Counted from the first letter of the stretch, positions 46,571-58,104 are shown. The stretch: DNA of 64,000 nucleotides from Zingiber officinale (GCF_018446385.1 NC_055996.1:127148532-127212531), one strand, 5' to 3'. The notes: generated by a model not told the origin, from the sequence alone. A program made the numbers and translations.

Positions 46571-46631
46571 CCTCCTAATCGCCTGCGAATGAATACGTGG
46601 TGGCATCTTCTAAATAAAGAGGGGAGTAGTG

Positions 46632-48055
46632 TGTTGGTGCAATTTTCCTAGATCAAGGTTGACCAGTATGACTAAATTTGAGTTGACTCAACCTTGAATC
46701 GTGATGTTTAAGTTTTGATATTTGACAATATATGAAGATTGCAGGTATAATTGTCCATTTGGAGAGATTGTTAGTGCAATTCTCCACTGGTCAAGGTTTA
46801 ACTAATTTAATATAAAGGAGAATCAAGTAGTTCAATGTTAACTAAATACTTGATTGGAAAGTCCAAACTGAAGACTAGGCAAGGACATGTCCAACGGGAA
46901 GGTTGGCAGAAGTTGAAAATTCTAGTAAATGAAGCTATGTAGGTGAAAGTCTTAGTGAGTAAAGCTAGGCAGAAGGAAATCCTGGTGAGTGAAGCCAGGT
47001 GAAAATCCTAGTGAGTAGAGCTAGGTAAAAGGAAATCATGGTGAGTAAAACCAAGTGTAAAACCCTGGTGAGTGAAGTTAAACAGTTAGAAAAATTCAAG
47101 TGGGTCAAAGGATTGACTGGACATTTGACATGAGACGATAAGTCCAAGTGGGTCAGGTTGACCAGACACTTAACACGAGGAGAAAAATCCAAGTGGGTTA
47201 AAGGATTGACTAGACACTTGGTGAAGAAGTCCCAACAGATCAAGGGTGACCGGATGCCAAACAATGAGGAGTCCCAACAGGTCACGGTTGATCGGATGTT
47301 GAGCAAGGAACCCTAAACTTAGTTTTGGAGGTTAGGGTTCGGTAATCGATTACACTAAGCTTAAGCGATTAAGCATTTTTCTTAATCGCTTAAGAGCTGG
47401 TTTGACGCGAGTGCACAGATGTGCCTAATCGATTAAGTCAATCGATTAGACACAGCGTAAGGGATTAGAGCAATCACTTACAGCTCCTTTTGCTTTCAAA
47501 TAGAATGTTTCTGTTCGAAACTTAAGCGATCAAGTTAATTGCTTAAGCTATTTCTCGTGATCGAACAGAATGTTGCTGAATCGATCTGGCTAATTAGGAT
47601 TAATCGACTGGGGTAGTCGATTAAGGTTGAAAATATAATCGTTATGTAGGCAGAAAAGGAGTTCATGTGCATTGTTCACTGTATCTCTTCTCTTCCACTC
47701 TCTGTATCGAGCACAGATCTTTACACCAGTTCTTGGAAACTTTTTGGAGACAAGTGTTGCTGCACTTTCAGTGTTTAAGAAGTGTTTACAAGCAAAGAAG
47801 AGAGCAAGCTAGGGTTTCTTCATTGTAAATCTTATAAGATTTCATTTGTGTCAGCTTGTATCTTTCTCTTCTTGTATCTACTATGTGTGTGAGTTTGTAC
47901 GAGACTTCTCTGCCTCCGAAGTATTTTCGAGAAAGAGTATTTTATTGTCGATATGTGAGTGAGGGTCGAATCCTTAGATTGATCACCTCTTCTTGAGGTG
48001 AATACCAAATAAATCTTTGGCGTTAACGTTTGCTTGCTCTCAAAGTGACCAAACA
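46632..48055 (+). mobile_element. Solo copia-type LTR, 1424 bp
   Basis: It starts TGTTGGTGCAATTTTCC and ends GTGACCAAACA, flanked by TAGTG (46627-46631 and 48056-48060). It resembles the LTR at 42952-45515: same opening, 'gtgagtgaag' repeats and the CACCTCTTCTTGAGGTGAATACC segment near the end. Its motif cluster uses TAATCGATTAAG instead of CAATCGATCG (47340-47630). No internal region is present. Confidence 0.8.
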
Positions 48056-48060
48056 TAGTG

Positions 48061-48155
48061 GATATCAAATTTGGTCACATGATCGTCTACTAATGGATAG
48101 TGACACCTTCTGAATGGAAAAATTCAGTGGATGTCAAATCTAGTTTCTGATAGCC
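48061..48155. other. Junction between repeat DNA and the truncated kinase gene
   Basis: This short stretch contains two similar phrases, GTGGATATCAAATTTGGTC and GTGGATGTCAAATCTAGTT. Homology to receptor kinases ends at about 48155-48160, so the boundary of the foreign DNA is close to there. Confidence 0.5.
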
Positions 48156-49833
48156 CGATCTTCTCCCTCAACCGCTTCACCGCGACTTGGCTGCCGTCCT
48201 CCAGCGTCGCCTTGTAGACCGTCCCGTAAGTGCTCTTCCCCATGATCTCCGCTGTGGCGCACAGGAGGTCATCGGCGGTGAAGGCTAGCGGGCCGTCGAA
48301 ATGGACCAGCTTCCCTCCGGTGTCACCTCCGGTCTCGACTTCCGACCCCGTCTCCTGCCCTGACTTCTCGCCTCTCCTGGCCGCCGCCTCTCTTGCGGTG
48401 CTCTGTTTTGCAGCTCTGTTTCTAATCATGCAGTAGAATAGAAAGGAGAAAAGAAGGATGAGGAGCGCAAGGAAGACCGCCACAGCGATGAGTATTAGTG
48501 CCTTGGTACCAAGTCTTCTCCGTGTGTGCTCCGGCGAGGTGGAAAGAGACTGAGGATAGGTAGGAGGAGCAGAAGGGCATGGAGCCGCACTGTAACCGCA
48601 GAGCTGGAGGTTTCCACTGAAAGAGCTCGAATTGAATTTCTCGGAGAGGAGAACAGGAACAGGGCCAGATAAATTGTTGTCGGACACATTGAAGAAAGTG
48701 AGGTTGGTGAGGTTGTCAATGGAAACTGGAATTCCTCCGGTGAGGTTGTTCTCCGACAAATCCAGCAGAGAAAGGCCGGAGATGTTCCCCAACGTGGGAG
48801 GGATTGAACCGACGAATTGGTTCCTCTTAAGATCGAGCAAAGATAGATTCTTTAAGCCATCAATGGACTCAAGGATCGGGCTTTCGAGAAAGTTACCTTC
48901 GAGTTTGAGCTCGACCAAGGACGAAAGGTTACACAGTGACTCAGGAAAGCTTCCGCTAATGGAGTTTTTGGAAAGATCGAGCGTTTTAAGCCTCGGGAAC
49001 GTCCCGAATTCCTCAGGAATACTGCCTTGTAGCTCATTGTTGCTGAGAGAGAGGTCTTCCAGCATTGGAAGGCGAGAGAGAGAGATTGGGATGCTTCCGG
49101 AGAGGAAATTGTGCTCTAGATGCAAGCTTTTGAGCTGGAAACCTGAAACATTGTTGCTGCTGCTGCTTCCCCATGTGTCGGGGACAGAACCGGAGAGGTT
49201 GTTGTGTTGGAGGGAGACGAACACAAGAGCCGGAAGGCGAGTGACGGCGGCAGGAATTGACCCAGAGATATTGTTGTAGCTCAAATTAAGCCTAAGGAGC
49301 CGGGTATTGTTGGCAATGGAGGCAGGGATGCTGCCGGAGAGCGAATTGGCGCTGAGGTCCAGCGTCTGCAGAAGGACGCATCCGGCGATGGACCGAGGCA
49401 CCTCACCGGTGAAGCGGTTGTTGAACAAATAAACTCCGCGAAGCTCTCGGAGGAGGCCGAGGGCCGGCGGGATGGGCCCGCCAATGGTGTTGTCGTGGAG
49501 GTTGAGCTTGCGGAGTGAAACGAGCTGGCCGACCTTACTGGAGAGGCGACCGGCGAGGCCGCGCCAGGGGAGCTGGATGGCGATCACCTGGCCGCGGACG
49601 CACTTGATACCGGTCCATGCGCCGGAGCAGGCGTCAATGCCGGTCCCGTTCCAGATCCGGAGCACGCCTCGGCGGTCGGTGAGCTCGGCCTTGATGGCCT
49701 GCAGCCCCTGGAGGTCGTTCTGGGTGATCGCTACCCCGTCCCACTCGAGTCCCGTAGCAAACCTAGACGAAACCAATAAAAGTAAGACCAACACCAGCAG
49801 CGGCAGCGGCTGCTGCCGTTGGAGGCTATCCAT
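48124..49833 (-). CDS. LRR receptor-like kinase, IMK type, truncated in the kinase domain
   Basis: The 569-aa frame has a signal peptide ([14 protein letters not shown]), an N-terminal LRR cap with paired cysteines (about residues 68-78) and roughly eleven leucine-rich repeats ([25 protein letters not shown]). A single transmembrane helix follows ([20 protein letters not shown]), then a linker. The kinase start has [20 protein letters not shown], a glycine-rich loop ([13 protein letters not shown]) and the ATP-binding lysine region (VAVKRLREK). It then ends in unrelated residues. The catalytic loop, DFG-type and later subdomains are missing and not found elsewhere in the window. IMK-type proteins are atypical receptor kinases of meristems. 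A complete plasma-membrane receptor cannot be made; it is a disrupted gene or a short membrane-anchored LRR protein. The ATG at 49833 precedes the signal peptide. Confidence 0.85.
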   Translation of the reverse strand: MDSLQRQQPLPLLVLVLLLLVSSRFATGLEWDGVAITQNDLQGLQAIKAELTDRRGVLRIWNGTGIDACSGAWTGIKCVRGQVIAIQLPWRGLAGRLSSKVGQLVSLRKLNLHDNTIGGPIPPALGLLRELRGVYLFNNRFTGEVPRSIAGCVLLQTLDLSANSLSGSIPASIANNTRLLRLNLSYNNISGSIPAAVTRLPALVFVSLQHNNLSGSVPDTWGSSSSNNVSGFQLKSLHLEHNFLSGSIPISLSRLPMLEDLSLSNNELQGSIPEEFGTFPRLKTLDLSKNSISGSFPESLCNLSSLVELKLEGNFLESPILESIDGLKNLSLLDLKRNQFVGSIPPTLGNISGLSLLDLSENNLTGGIPVSIDNLTNLTFFNVSDNNLSGPVPVLLSEKFNSSSFSGNLQLCGYSAAPCPSAPPTYPQSLSTSPEHTRRRLGTKALILIAVAVFLALLILLFSFLFYCMIRNRAAKQSTAREAAARRGEKSGQETGSEVETGGDTGGKLVHFDGPLAFTADDLLCATAEIMGKSTYGTVYKATLEDGSQVAVKRLREKIGLSETRFDIH

Positions 49834-50240
49834 GAAGCAGGGAACTCACTGCTCTGCGTTGGATCAACGCGAGACGAAGTACAAGATCAAGGGAGAGCAG
49901 ATGAGAGAGGAAGATTAATTGGATTCGGGAACGAAAGGAGTGGGATTATAAATTGCCGGAGATGGAAATTATTATTGTTGTTTTACCCTTGGAGGAAGCC
50001 AACGGCTAGTTTTCCTGCGCCGCTTCATCATCTTCTTCCTCTTGACTGCCGGCTACGACTTGAGCGGAGAGCGCGAGGGCAAAAGCGAAAATAAAATTGA
50101 CGAGTGAGGAAGAGCAACGGCTAGATTTTGGGGGCTGCGTCCGGAAGCGCTAGCTTGCGTCACATCCACATCGTCGGTGGGAGTGGTTTGACTCCGATCT
50201 GCCATTTCAACGGTCCGATAGAGTAGGACGGCCCCTGGGA
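49834..50240 (-). promoter_or_regulatory. Promoter/5' UTR of the truncated LRR kinase gene
   Basis: On the minus strand a TATA-like AATTTATAATCCCAC lies at about 49942-49956, some 110 bases before the ATG. Further upstream is ordinary G/C-richer promoter-like sequence. There is no direct evidence of activity. Confidence 0.35.
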
Positions 50241-50661
50241 GGAATTAGATTCTGTGTACAATGCACCAGGTGATGACGTAATCTGCAGTTGTTTTGACGT
50301 CAGAAATTATTGAAAACTTCTTGCCAGGCCCTGTAAAAGGTTGAAGTAAAATGTTGGTGCAATTCCAGACAAGGAATCTGCCGTATTCGATGAATATGAA
50401 ACGTCGTAAATTTAGAATATACCTTTCATTTTCACAAAAAAGATTAATACTTATTTCTTTCAAAATCAGTAGAATTTTGCATGAATAACAAGAGTGTTGT
50501 TAATAGAGGTACACAGAAATTGTAAAATTAAGAAATTAAATAGCAAGAAATGGTCTTGTGATCTCCCGTAAACATCAAAACGTGGAGCTTGCAATCTCCT
50601 CCTGCCAGTTATTCGGTCAGCTAATCATTCAGCAATTTAACAATAATGGATATGCACCTGC
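50241..50661. other. Intergenic and 3' flank of the PP2C gene
   Basis: No gene was seen between the kinase promoter and the PP2C stop codon. The right part is probably the PP2C 3' UTR. Confidence 0.4.
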
Positions 50662-52684
50662 TTATCGATGGGTTTGATTGTGAACCTGTTCGTTGTTGTC
50701 CGACAAGCTTATTCTTATTACTCGACCCACGATGACAGTGATGTCGTCTAACTTGCCCCCTGCGTCAAACAATCCAGTGATGCATCAGATCACATGGAAG
50801 GCATTAGCATGAACACTAAGAGCATGGAAATGGGAAAAAATCATCAAAACAAGAGGTTAAGAATGTCATGCCAACTAGTTTTGTTCCAAGGACTTTCTTC
50901 CACCAGGGTACGTCAAAGCCCTGCAAAGTAAACATCATTTATTCAGGTCTAGATAACATGTTTTCTACAATTACATGTTACGTTTAAATGTTTACATGTA
51001 GCACATAATAGGAACAAAGACACGGTGAATATTATTTCAGATTCTTGTGTTGAATTTGTTTGGTATGATAGTTGCGAAATAGAGCATCAATGCTAGCCTT
51101 AGACAACAAACAAAACATAAAACAAGGTGTCGGTACCCTGCTTCTAGCTTCCAAGGAATACGGTGAATCAAAATTTGAATCCATAGAGTGATAATGTGCT
51201 AGATTGGCTAGTTTGTTTGCTACCATCACAAGAAACATATTGGTTAGAAGGAATAAGTCGAAGCCAAATTGCGAATTTAGTACTCTCAACAAACCAGCTT
51301 CGGAGACATCTTGAGATCCAGAGAGAGCTGAAATTATTTCATGATCAAAGATATTGTCAAAAAGGCCATCTGAACCCATGACAACTGTATCTCCTTCAAT
51401 CAACTCTAAACTACATACCTGTTGAATAAGTTACAGCATTTGATAGTCCAAACAATAATATTAGAAAGAGAAAATAAATGTAGCTGCGGCATATAAAGCT
51501 AAAAGTAGAATTCCTGGAAAGTGCAAATTTTGTACTTCATAAATCACTGTAGACTCAGTTGAGTAGGATATTAACTAGAAGAGAATTTGAGTGGACAAAT
51601 ATGTAAACTAAAAGCAGACTGGATAAATTTGAAACTATACCATGCCGCATCAGAATTAAGAATGGTCTGGAAACAGACCTACTTTTCCACTACTTGTGCC
51701 ATTTTAGAGCAACCAAATCTTAGTTAGCTTCATCATCCATGTACAGCCATTCAGTTGGCAGTGATAAAGTAGATAAATTGAAATGAACACCAATTGCTTC
51801 TCCTTATGCACGAAAATTCTACAATTTAAGTTGAAAAACATAGGCAAAATTTTTTGGAATCATATGTCATCATTGTTAACCACAAAATTTCCATCTTCGC
51901 ACATTTACACATAGTCCAGCAAAATAAAGAGCTTGTTTTTCTTCTTGTTAATAAACCTTGTTGCTTTATACTTTAGCTAAAGTTTAGTTTGACCCTCTAC
52001 TCATGATGTCAAACCTTAAGTTTAGTTTGTATCTTAGAAAATGATCAGAATTGACAATATTTAGTAAAAAAACTGAATAAGTACTGAACAGAGTCATGGA
52101 TCATGCAAATAATTTCTCCAAGTAAAGCAAAGGTTTAAGGCTTCAAATGAATAATTGAACTGAAATTTTGTTATATGGACACTGGGACATTCAGGCTTCG
52201 TATTTTTGTTCTTATTGGATCAGTGTAGAAGATATCAAAGCAATGGTATGCTAAGGGATGATGATGATAAAAAAAAGATTCTGGAGTACAAAAGAATTTT
52301 ACTCTAAACTAAAGATAAGTCAAGAAAAGAAAATTCATATAGAGCAAGCAACAGCAGAAGAAAAAAATGAACTTAACGAAAACGAAGTCAAACAAGCAAT
52401 ACCGTGGCATCCTGATACGTTTGGCCATAAATCTCTGAGCTCAACTGATATGGACAATCAAAATAGTGATCTTGTGGAGATGTAGCAAAAACTACTTGGT
52501 CTGTCCATCAAATGACAGGACAAAAAAAAATTAAAATCACAAATATTCTAGCTGCTGACCTCAAAAAAAACTGATAGAAGTCAGTTCATCTCTTGGTAAA
52601 TCACCTCTCCGAATAAGTCGCAACCCACAATCTCCAACATTTGCCACTTTAAGGATTCCGTTCTTCTCTAATATTGCAATTATA
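50662..52684 (-). CDS. Protein phosphatase 2C, C-terminal half (six exons; 5' exons not in window)
   Basis: The exons on the minus strand join in frame: 52605-52684 (ILEKNGILKVANVGDCGLRL), 52403-52500 (VVFATSPQDHYFDCPYQLSS), 51295-51418 (LELIEGDTVVMGSDGLFDN), 51137-51219 (NKLANLAHYHSMDSNFDSPY), 50872-50920 (GFDVPWWKKVLG) and 50662-50759 (GKLDDITVIVGRV, then SDNNEQVHNQTHR and TAA). The GDCG, GSDGLFDN and KLDDITVIVG blocks are PP2C motifs that supply Mg/Mn-binding acidic residues for serine/threonine dephosphorylation. The pattern matches the plant BIPP2C1/At4g33500-like subgroup. The last intron appears to use a GC donor. The catalytic N-terminal half is absent; a retroelement nest starts at 52832, so the missing exons may lie beyond 64000. 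Confidence 0.85.
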
Positions 52685-52831
52685 CTATCCATATTAGTGA
52701 AGCAGTAAGTAGTTGGCCTCAACTTTCAAACCTTTCAAACAAGGCATAAAGCAATGAAAGAACACAAACCAGGCACCCATGGTCACAAAAAGTAGAACAT
52801 GGAAAGAAACAAGTTGTTGAACACTTGTCGT

Positions 52832-53468
52832 TGTAGGATCGAGACGCGCTAGAAGGGGGGATGAATAGCGCTCATGGCTTCTTCACGTTCGTTTAAAATC
52901 GATCGAGTAAAATGGCAACGGAATAAAGACAAAAAGAAAGAAAGAGACAACGCTAACACCCCAAGAGTTACTTGGTTCGGCGCCAGTGGCGATTCCTATT
53001 CTAATGCCTGCACGTAAGAGTGCTTTCGATGGGCAAATACTAATCAATCCAATGATTACAAATATAATTATAGCTTTAATACAAGTAATTTGAATAACAG
53101 CAATACCAACGACTTGGAGAATCAAATCTTGAGCGCAATCGTCGTCGGAGCAACTTTCGAGCATTGAGGAGGTGCTTTATGAGTAGCGCGCACAAGCGGA
53201 CGTTGTTTGGAATGTTGTTATCTAGGTGATGGTCGAATCCTCCTTTTATAGCTCATTCCGGACTCTTGGAACCTCCCCCGGGCGCCCCCACAGGGCTAAT
53301 GTGGCGTGCTCTCGTCGAACTCGATCTGCAAAAGTTATCCATCTTTGTGCGCCTGGACCACCCTCGGGCACCCGGACCGTGATGTAGGTCCGCCAATCAT
53401 CGTGCTCCAGCTCACTGTGAAGATCGATTTTCGATCGCCCGGGTGCCTGGAACAACTCTGGGCGCTCG
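52832..53468 (-). mobile_element. Copia-type LTR fragment (outermost layer of the nest)
   Basis: The plus strand begins TGTAGGATCGAGACGCGCTAG and runs into a G-run, which is the reverse complement of a SIRE-like LTR 3' end (compare CTAGCGCTTCTCGATCC at 14760). GGGCGCCC-type motifs lie at about 53276-53460, as in the other LTRs. It stops at 53468 where another LTR has inserted. The remainder should lie to the right of the window. Confidence 0.7.
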
Positions 53469-54031
53469 TGTTGGTTGCTACTCGGAATATCATACCGGTT
53501 CCCTTACAAAAATTTTATACAAGTCCTGAACCTTTCCTAACAACCTATTGTATTCTTTAGGAATATCATACTCGGAATATCATACCGGTCGCACCAATCC
53601 CATATTACTATATGGGCTCCTTTTTATCATGAGTGTGTTGATCTCCCTGTGTTTAAGATATTGAATGTCCACTAATTAAATAAGTTACTACAACTCACTT
53701 AATTAATATCTAGCTCCAAGAGTAGTACCACTCAACCTTATCGTCATGTCGGACTAAGTCCACCTGCAGGGTTTACATGACAATCCTTATAAGCTCCTCA
53801 AGGGGACATCATCAACATAGATTACTAGGACACAGTTTCATTCTATAATCAACAACACACCATATAAATAATATCATTTCCCAACTTATCGAGCCTATTG
53901 ATTTAACGAACTAAATCGCACCATTTGATAAATTAAAGAAATAAGTATTAAGTATATATGCTTGTTATTATATCATGATTAAGAGTACATACTTCTATAA
54001 TAACAGAGGTATTGTTCTTTTATATAGTTAG
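53469..54031 (-). mobile_element. Second copy of the 690-3251 LTR family, internally deleted and interrupted
   Basis: Read on the minus strand, 53469-53559 matches the last 90 bases of the LTR at 690-3251. After a small duplicated AATATCATACTCGG phrase, 53590-54031 matches its bases of about 1018-1460. About 1.7 kb of the LTR middle is missing. The right end breaks at GTTAG, where the Ty3 element begins. The first about 330 bp of this LTR are expected beyond the Ty3 element. Confidence 0.75.
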
Positions 54032-54807
54032 TGATCCTGTCCTAATCGCCGAACCAAAGGACGTTGGGCACGTGGCGCTTTCCTAGTCGATGGCGCAGGC
54101 CTCCGAAGCTCCGGCGATCCTGCACAGAAGTCGGGCCGGGAAGGGGTTCCCGGCGGCGACCCTCCGACGCTCAAGTCAGGCAAAGCTCAATAGAGAGAAA
54201 GGGGCTCCAAAACTCGTAGTGCGTAGTATGAGGCTCTTTATATAGGCGGTGAAAGAACTAATGCCGTCCACCGAGGTGCATACGTATGCTGACCCATACC
54301 GGTATGCACTGCCGAGAGCTTACGGCGCCATCTGCAGCCCATTGCGCCTTGATGGGACAACAGACACCCGTTGTCGGACTAGGAGTATGCTAGCCGTATA
54401 CGACTTGTCGAAGATGTTCCCCTTCTTTCGCTTTCATGTAAGGCGGCCACCTGGGACGAAGTCCGTCAGCCGCCCTCCTCCTTTTACGCTACGGCAAGAC
54501 TCACCTCGCGTCCCTGCCGTTGACATTAGTGTCGGGAAATTTCCGATGGCGCTATGTAGACTGTTAGCAGTGTCATTTTCTCCTGGTTCTTCCGCTCGGC
54601 TCTTAACTACTGTTTCGACAGAGCGTCGGAACCCCGACCCGGTCAGGGCGCCTTTTACTACCGAATGTCCCTTGGTCGGCCGATCGGTCTTATCCATTTC
54701 TTCCAAGTCCGGTCGGCTCACCCTTCTCCGGCGGGCTACTTGGTCATTTGACCTCCATGTGGCGTTGACCCCTCGTTAGGGGGTCCCGGGCTCTTACCAC
54801 CGGATCA
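54032..54807 (-). repeat. 3' LTR of the Ty3 element
   Basis: On the plus strand it runs from TGATCCTGTCC to CCGGATCA (776 bp). Its first 650 bp match the incomplete LTR from 63331, with many small gaps in this copy. A minus-strand TATATAAAG box sits near 54238-54246. The same ends occur in the solo LTR at 29221-30793. Confidence 0.82.
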
Positions 54808-54822
54808 CTTGCCTTCCCCTCG
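54808..54822 (-). promoter_or_regulatory. Polypurine tract of the Ty3 element
   Basis: On the minus strand GAGGGGAAGGCAAG directly precedes the 3' LTR start TGATCCGG. Confidence 0.7.
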
Positions 54823-55144
54823 AGTCTAGTCGAAGGAGGCGAAGTCCGACTGACTGGACTGCCGGTCTGGCTGAGCAATGATCATTGCATTAGGCCGCTC
54901 GGTTAGGTATAGGGATACTCATCCGTTCGGCGATATCGTGTCCGTGCCTCGTGTTCTCTTGGAATTCACTACCCATCACGTGCTCTACGCACAGTAAGGG
55001 GAGCTCATTAAATGCGACCAGTTTCCTGCTGACACGTGGCGGTCGTGCGTTTGTCAGCGTATGGCGGTGGCGTCACTTCCGATGGGGCAGCCGCCGTTTG
55101 AAATGGACGGCTAGATGACAACCTCGATATCGGCGACTTGGATC

Positions 55145-57430
55145 GGACGGCTGAAATCAATAGCGGCCGCCCTTATAAAGCTCCGACTTCCGCTTTCCGC
55201 CGCATTTCGGCCTCCTCTCCTCCCGACGTTTCGCTGCTTCTTTCTTCTCCAGCGATCTTGCGTTCCGGCTCTCCGACGACCCTACAATTTCTTCCGATCA
55301 TCTCCCTTGCTTGTAAGACCCTTTTTTCTTGCTCCCAATGTTTTCTTCTTTCTGTTAATCATTTCCTTCAGTCGGTTTTTCTCCATTCCTTGCTTGAACC
55401 TTCCCTTTTGGTCCCGCATTCTTGTCTTTCGGCCATGACTAGCACCTCGCAGTCGACCGACGGCGCTCCGGATCTATGGTATACGACCATAGAGAGCCAT
55501 TTTGACGAGAAGGACGCCCTGCGCCTCACTCGAACCTATGATCTGCCGATCGATCACCAAATAGTGTTAGCCACACCGGCCGATCGGCCTCATGAAGCGC
55601 CGTCCGGCACGGTTCTTTTCTTCCGAGACCAATTTCTGGCCGGACTGCGTTTTCCACCCCACAAATTTTTCTTACAAGTTTGCAATTATTTTCGCATTCC
55701 GCTCGGCGGTAGTTCCTTTAGGCTGCTGGGCGGAGTGATAGTTTTGTTCAATGAACGCCATCCCCTTAGACCCAAAAATTTTCCACTACTTTTTATCCCA
55801 AGCAAGCCGGGTGGGGCACCTTTGTTTTCCAATCTAGGATAGGCTTCGTCCTTTTGATAATATGCTGAGCTCCAACAAACATTGGAAGGAGCATTTTTCT
55901 ATATCGTTTTCGAGCGACCGACTTTTCGTACCAAGTGGCGGGGCAGAATGCCAAGAACCGGCAATTTAGAGGCGACGCGGCTTACCTTCACGCACGGCTA
56001 GTTAGTCGGTATCATATTGACAAGCTGCTCCTTCCGGGAGTAATGCACATATTCGGCTTGTCTTCTACCCCAGCCGATCTGCCCTGCAGCATGAGTAAGT
56101 TCCCTTATCCTCTCGTTTATTTTGTTCTAACTGATTTATTTCTTGCTTCTGCAGCTGAAGTCATGTGGCGTGCTAAGGCGACCGAGAAGCTCAAATTGAA
56201 AGCCGCTCAGATCGAGGCGGTGAAGAACAAAGAGGTCGCCGAGCGGGGCCTTGGTCTAGCTGAACCGACCGGCGAAGCAAGTGAGGGGACTCAGGATGCC
56301 CCTGAAGCCTTAGCCGCTGCTACCTCTCACGACGAGGCAACGGGCGGCACTGAACCTTCTAACCAAGCTGAGGTAGAGGGCCGTTCGGCAGATGATGTTC
56401 CGCTAGTCACTCGGAAGCGCCGACGACCGGAATTTGCCTCTGCCTCAACTCCACTTGATGAGCCCCAGCCCGAGCGGGGCGCGGACGCTCCGGTGCTGTC
56501 CGGGACGGTTTCCCTCGAGAGTACTCCGACCCCACATGGCTCTCCGAGGGCCAGCTCGAGTGCCGTCCGTCCTCTAAGAACTCTGCCGTATCGAGCTTCT
56601 TCCTTCTGGTCACGGTGGGCCGTCCGGTGGGCCGACGCTTCTCGAGCGAGCCGAGCGGCGAATTTAATTAAAGCGTCGCGCCTTCCTTCGGAGGGTACAT
56701 GGCTGCTGATCGGCCAATGGTCCCCGAGCGGCAGATCACCGATGGGCCCTCTTGCCCAAGCTTGGGTGGGCGCTCGGCGTCGAATAGCCAAGATGACTCC
56801 CGGCAGCTCGGCGACAACAATGGCCACCGGGGTATGCTCTGTTTCTTTGTTTGCGTATTTGAATTATGTTTTAACCTATCCACGTTTGCTAGCGAGCGGG
56901 TGGGCGGATCGCCATTAGCGATCGATTGGCGGAAGCGGAGGGCGAGTTGAAAAACAAAAGCTACGAAGTGCTGGGCGTCGGCGGCCGCTGGAGAAGGCGA
57001 AAAACTCTTGGATGCCGAGCGGAAAGGGCTTCGATCTAGCGAGCAAGGTCGTTCGGCGTGAGGTGATGATCAAGCAACGAGATAAGGAGATCAAGACGGC
57101 GACCACCCGGAAGCTCCAGGCCATCGATATGGACCGAATGAAGGTGGAGATCCGAGGGCTGAGCAACGCATCGAGGATCTGGATGCTCTGCTGGCTAGAA
57201 AGGAGAGCCGCTCGGCCGATCTCAAAGATTTGATGGAGACTTGAAGGATCTCGAGCCGCCAGCGACGCTGCCCACGCCGCGCTCAAAAGTCGGCTCTGAC
57301 GAAGTGAGGAAGGCGTATCTCCGCTCGGAAGATTTCAAGAGAAGTTTACCGACAAGATATCCTCACTTTCGAAGAAGCAATCAAGGCGGTGGATTATCCA
57401 AGACCGAGGCCACTGCCGGCCGGTAGCCGT
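55145..57430 (+). pseudogene. Antisense gene of the Ty3 element (putative gypsy-type transposon domain)
   Basis: This gene runs opposite to gag-pol between integrase and the polypurine tract. A TTATAAAG box lies near 55172, and a leader intron (about 55312 to 55375) precedes the ATG at 55435 (MTSTSQSTDGAPDLWYTT). The N-terminal part (DALRLTRTYDLP, FFRDQFLAGLRFP, FFLQVCNYFRIPLGG) matches the plant domain annotated as 'putative gypsy type transposon' (Pfam PF04195). A stop at 55840 is a frameshift; the frame resumes after it (HIDKLLLPGVMHIFGLSSTP). In-phase introns are likely at 56095-56154 and 56832-56892. The C-terminal part is charged and broken by further frameshifts. The protein's role is unknown; similar antisense frames are known from Retand-like elements. 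Confidence 0.75.
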
Positions 57431-57890
57431 CCCGAGGACCTCGCGACGGTGATGGGCGCCGTCCAGACACTCTTTTTGACTTTGACGCGTGATAAGCGTT
57501 TTTATGAACTTTTTGTATTCCCGCGCCCAACTTATTTTGTAGTAACTTTTTTGGTTCACCCAGTGCATAATAGATAATCTTTTCTGTTCCTTCAACTTCT
57601 GTTTTGGCAAGAAATTTTTCTCTCGTCACGACTGTGAGTGTTCTTTAAAACTCTTCCGCTCGGCACCACGCTCTACCAGACAAGTCGATTGTCTTTAATG
57701 TCTTTTATCATGCGACTGAGCAGCCGCTCGGCGTTTACATGCTAATATCTTTAACTTCTACTGACCAACTTTTGCTTCGTGCCTTACCCCCAAAGGGGTT
57801 TTCCGTACATATTTGATAAGCGAGCCGCTCAGTCGTATGTTGGTTTTAACGACCAGGCTATCGTTGATCGTATCATGCGAATGGCTATTC
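57431..57890. other. Spacer between the antisense gene and the tandem repeats
   Basis: This is probably the 3' UTR of the antisense gene and internal Ty3 spacer. No coding motif was found. Confidence 0.4.
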
Positions 57891-58082
57891 GCTCGGACGT
57901 TTATAGACGCCGGCTCGTCTCTCGATATTTAACGTCGGAGCTCGACGGTCTTCCGCTCGGACGTTTATAGACGTCGGCTCATCTCTCGATATTTAACGTC
58001 GGAGCTCGACGGTCTTCCGCTCGGACGTTTATAGACGCCGGCTCGTCTCTCGATATTTAACGTCGGAGCTCGACGGCCTTTA
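57891..58082. repeat. Three tandem copies of a 64-bp unit
   Basis: Units begin GCTCGGACGTTTATAGACG at 57891, 57955 and 58019, and are nearly identical. They lie downstream of integrase in element orientation, where Tat-lineage elements commonly carry tandem repeats. Confidence 0.95.
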
Positions 58083-58104
58083 CGGCTAACTTTAACTGAT
58101 TATA

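Noticed and set aside
48632-49279. Plus-strand open frame opposite the LRR gene
   Set aside because: It is the complement of leucine-rich repeats, periodic for that reason only.
54249-54779. 176-aa frame inside the Ty3 3' LTR
   Set aside because: It lies wholly in LTR sequence and is not kept in the other LTR at 63331, which has many frame-changing gaps.
56327-56827. Minus-strand frame opposite the antisense Ty3 gene
   Set aside because: High G/C content gives chance open frames; no pol or gag motif is present.
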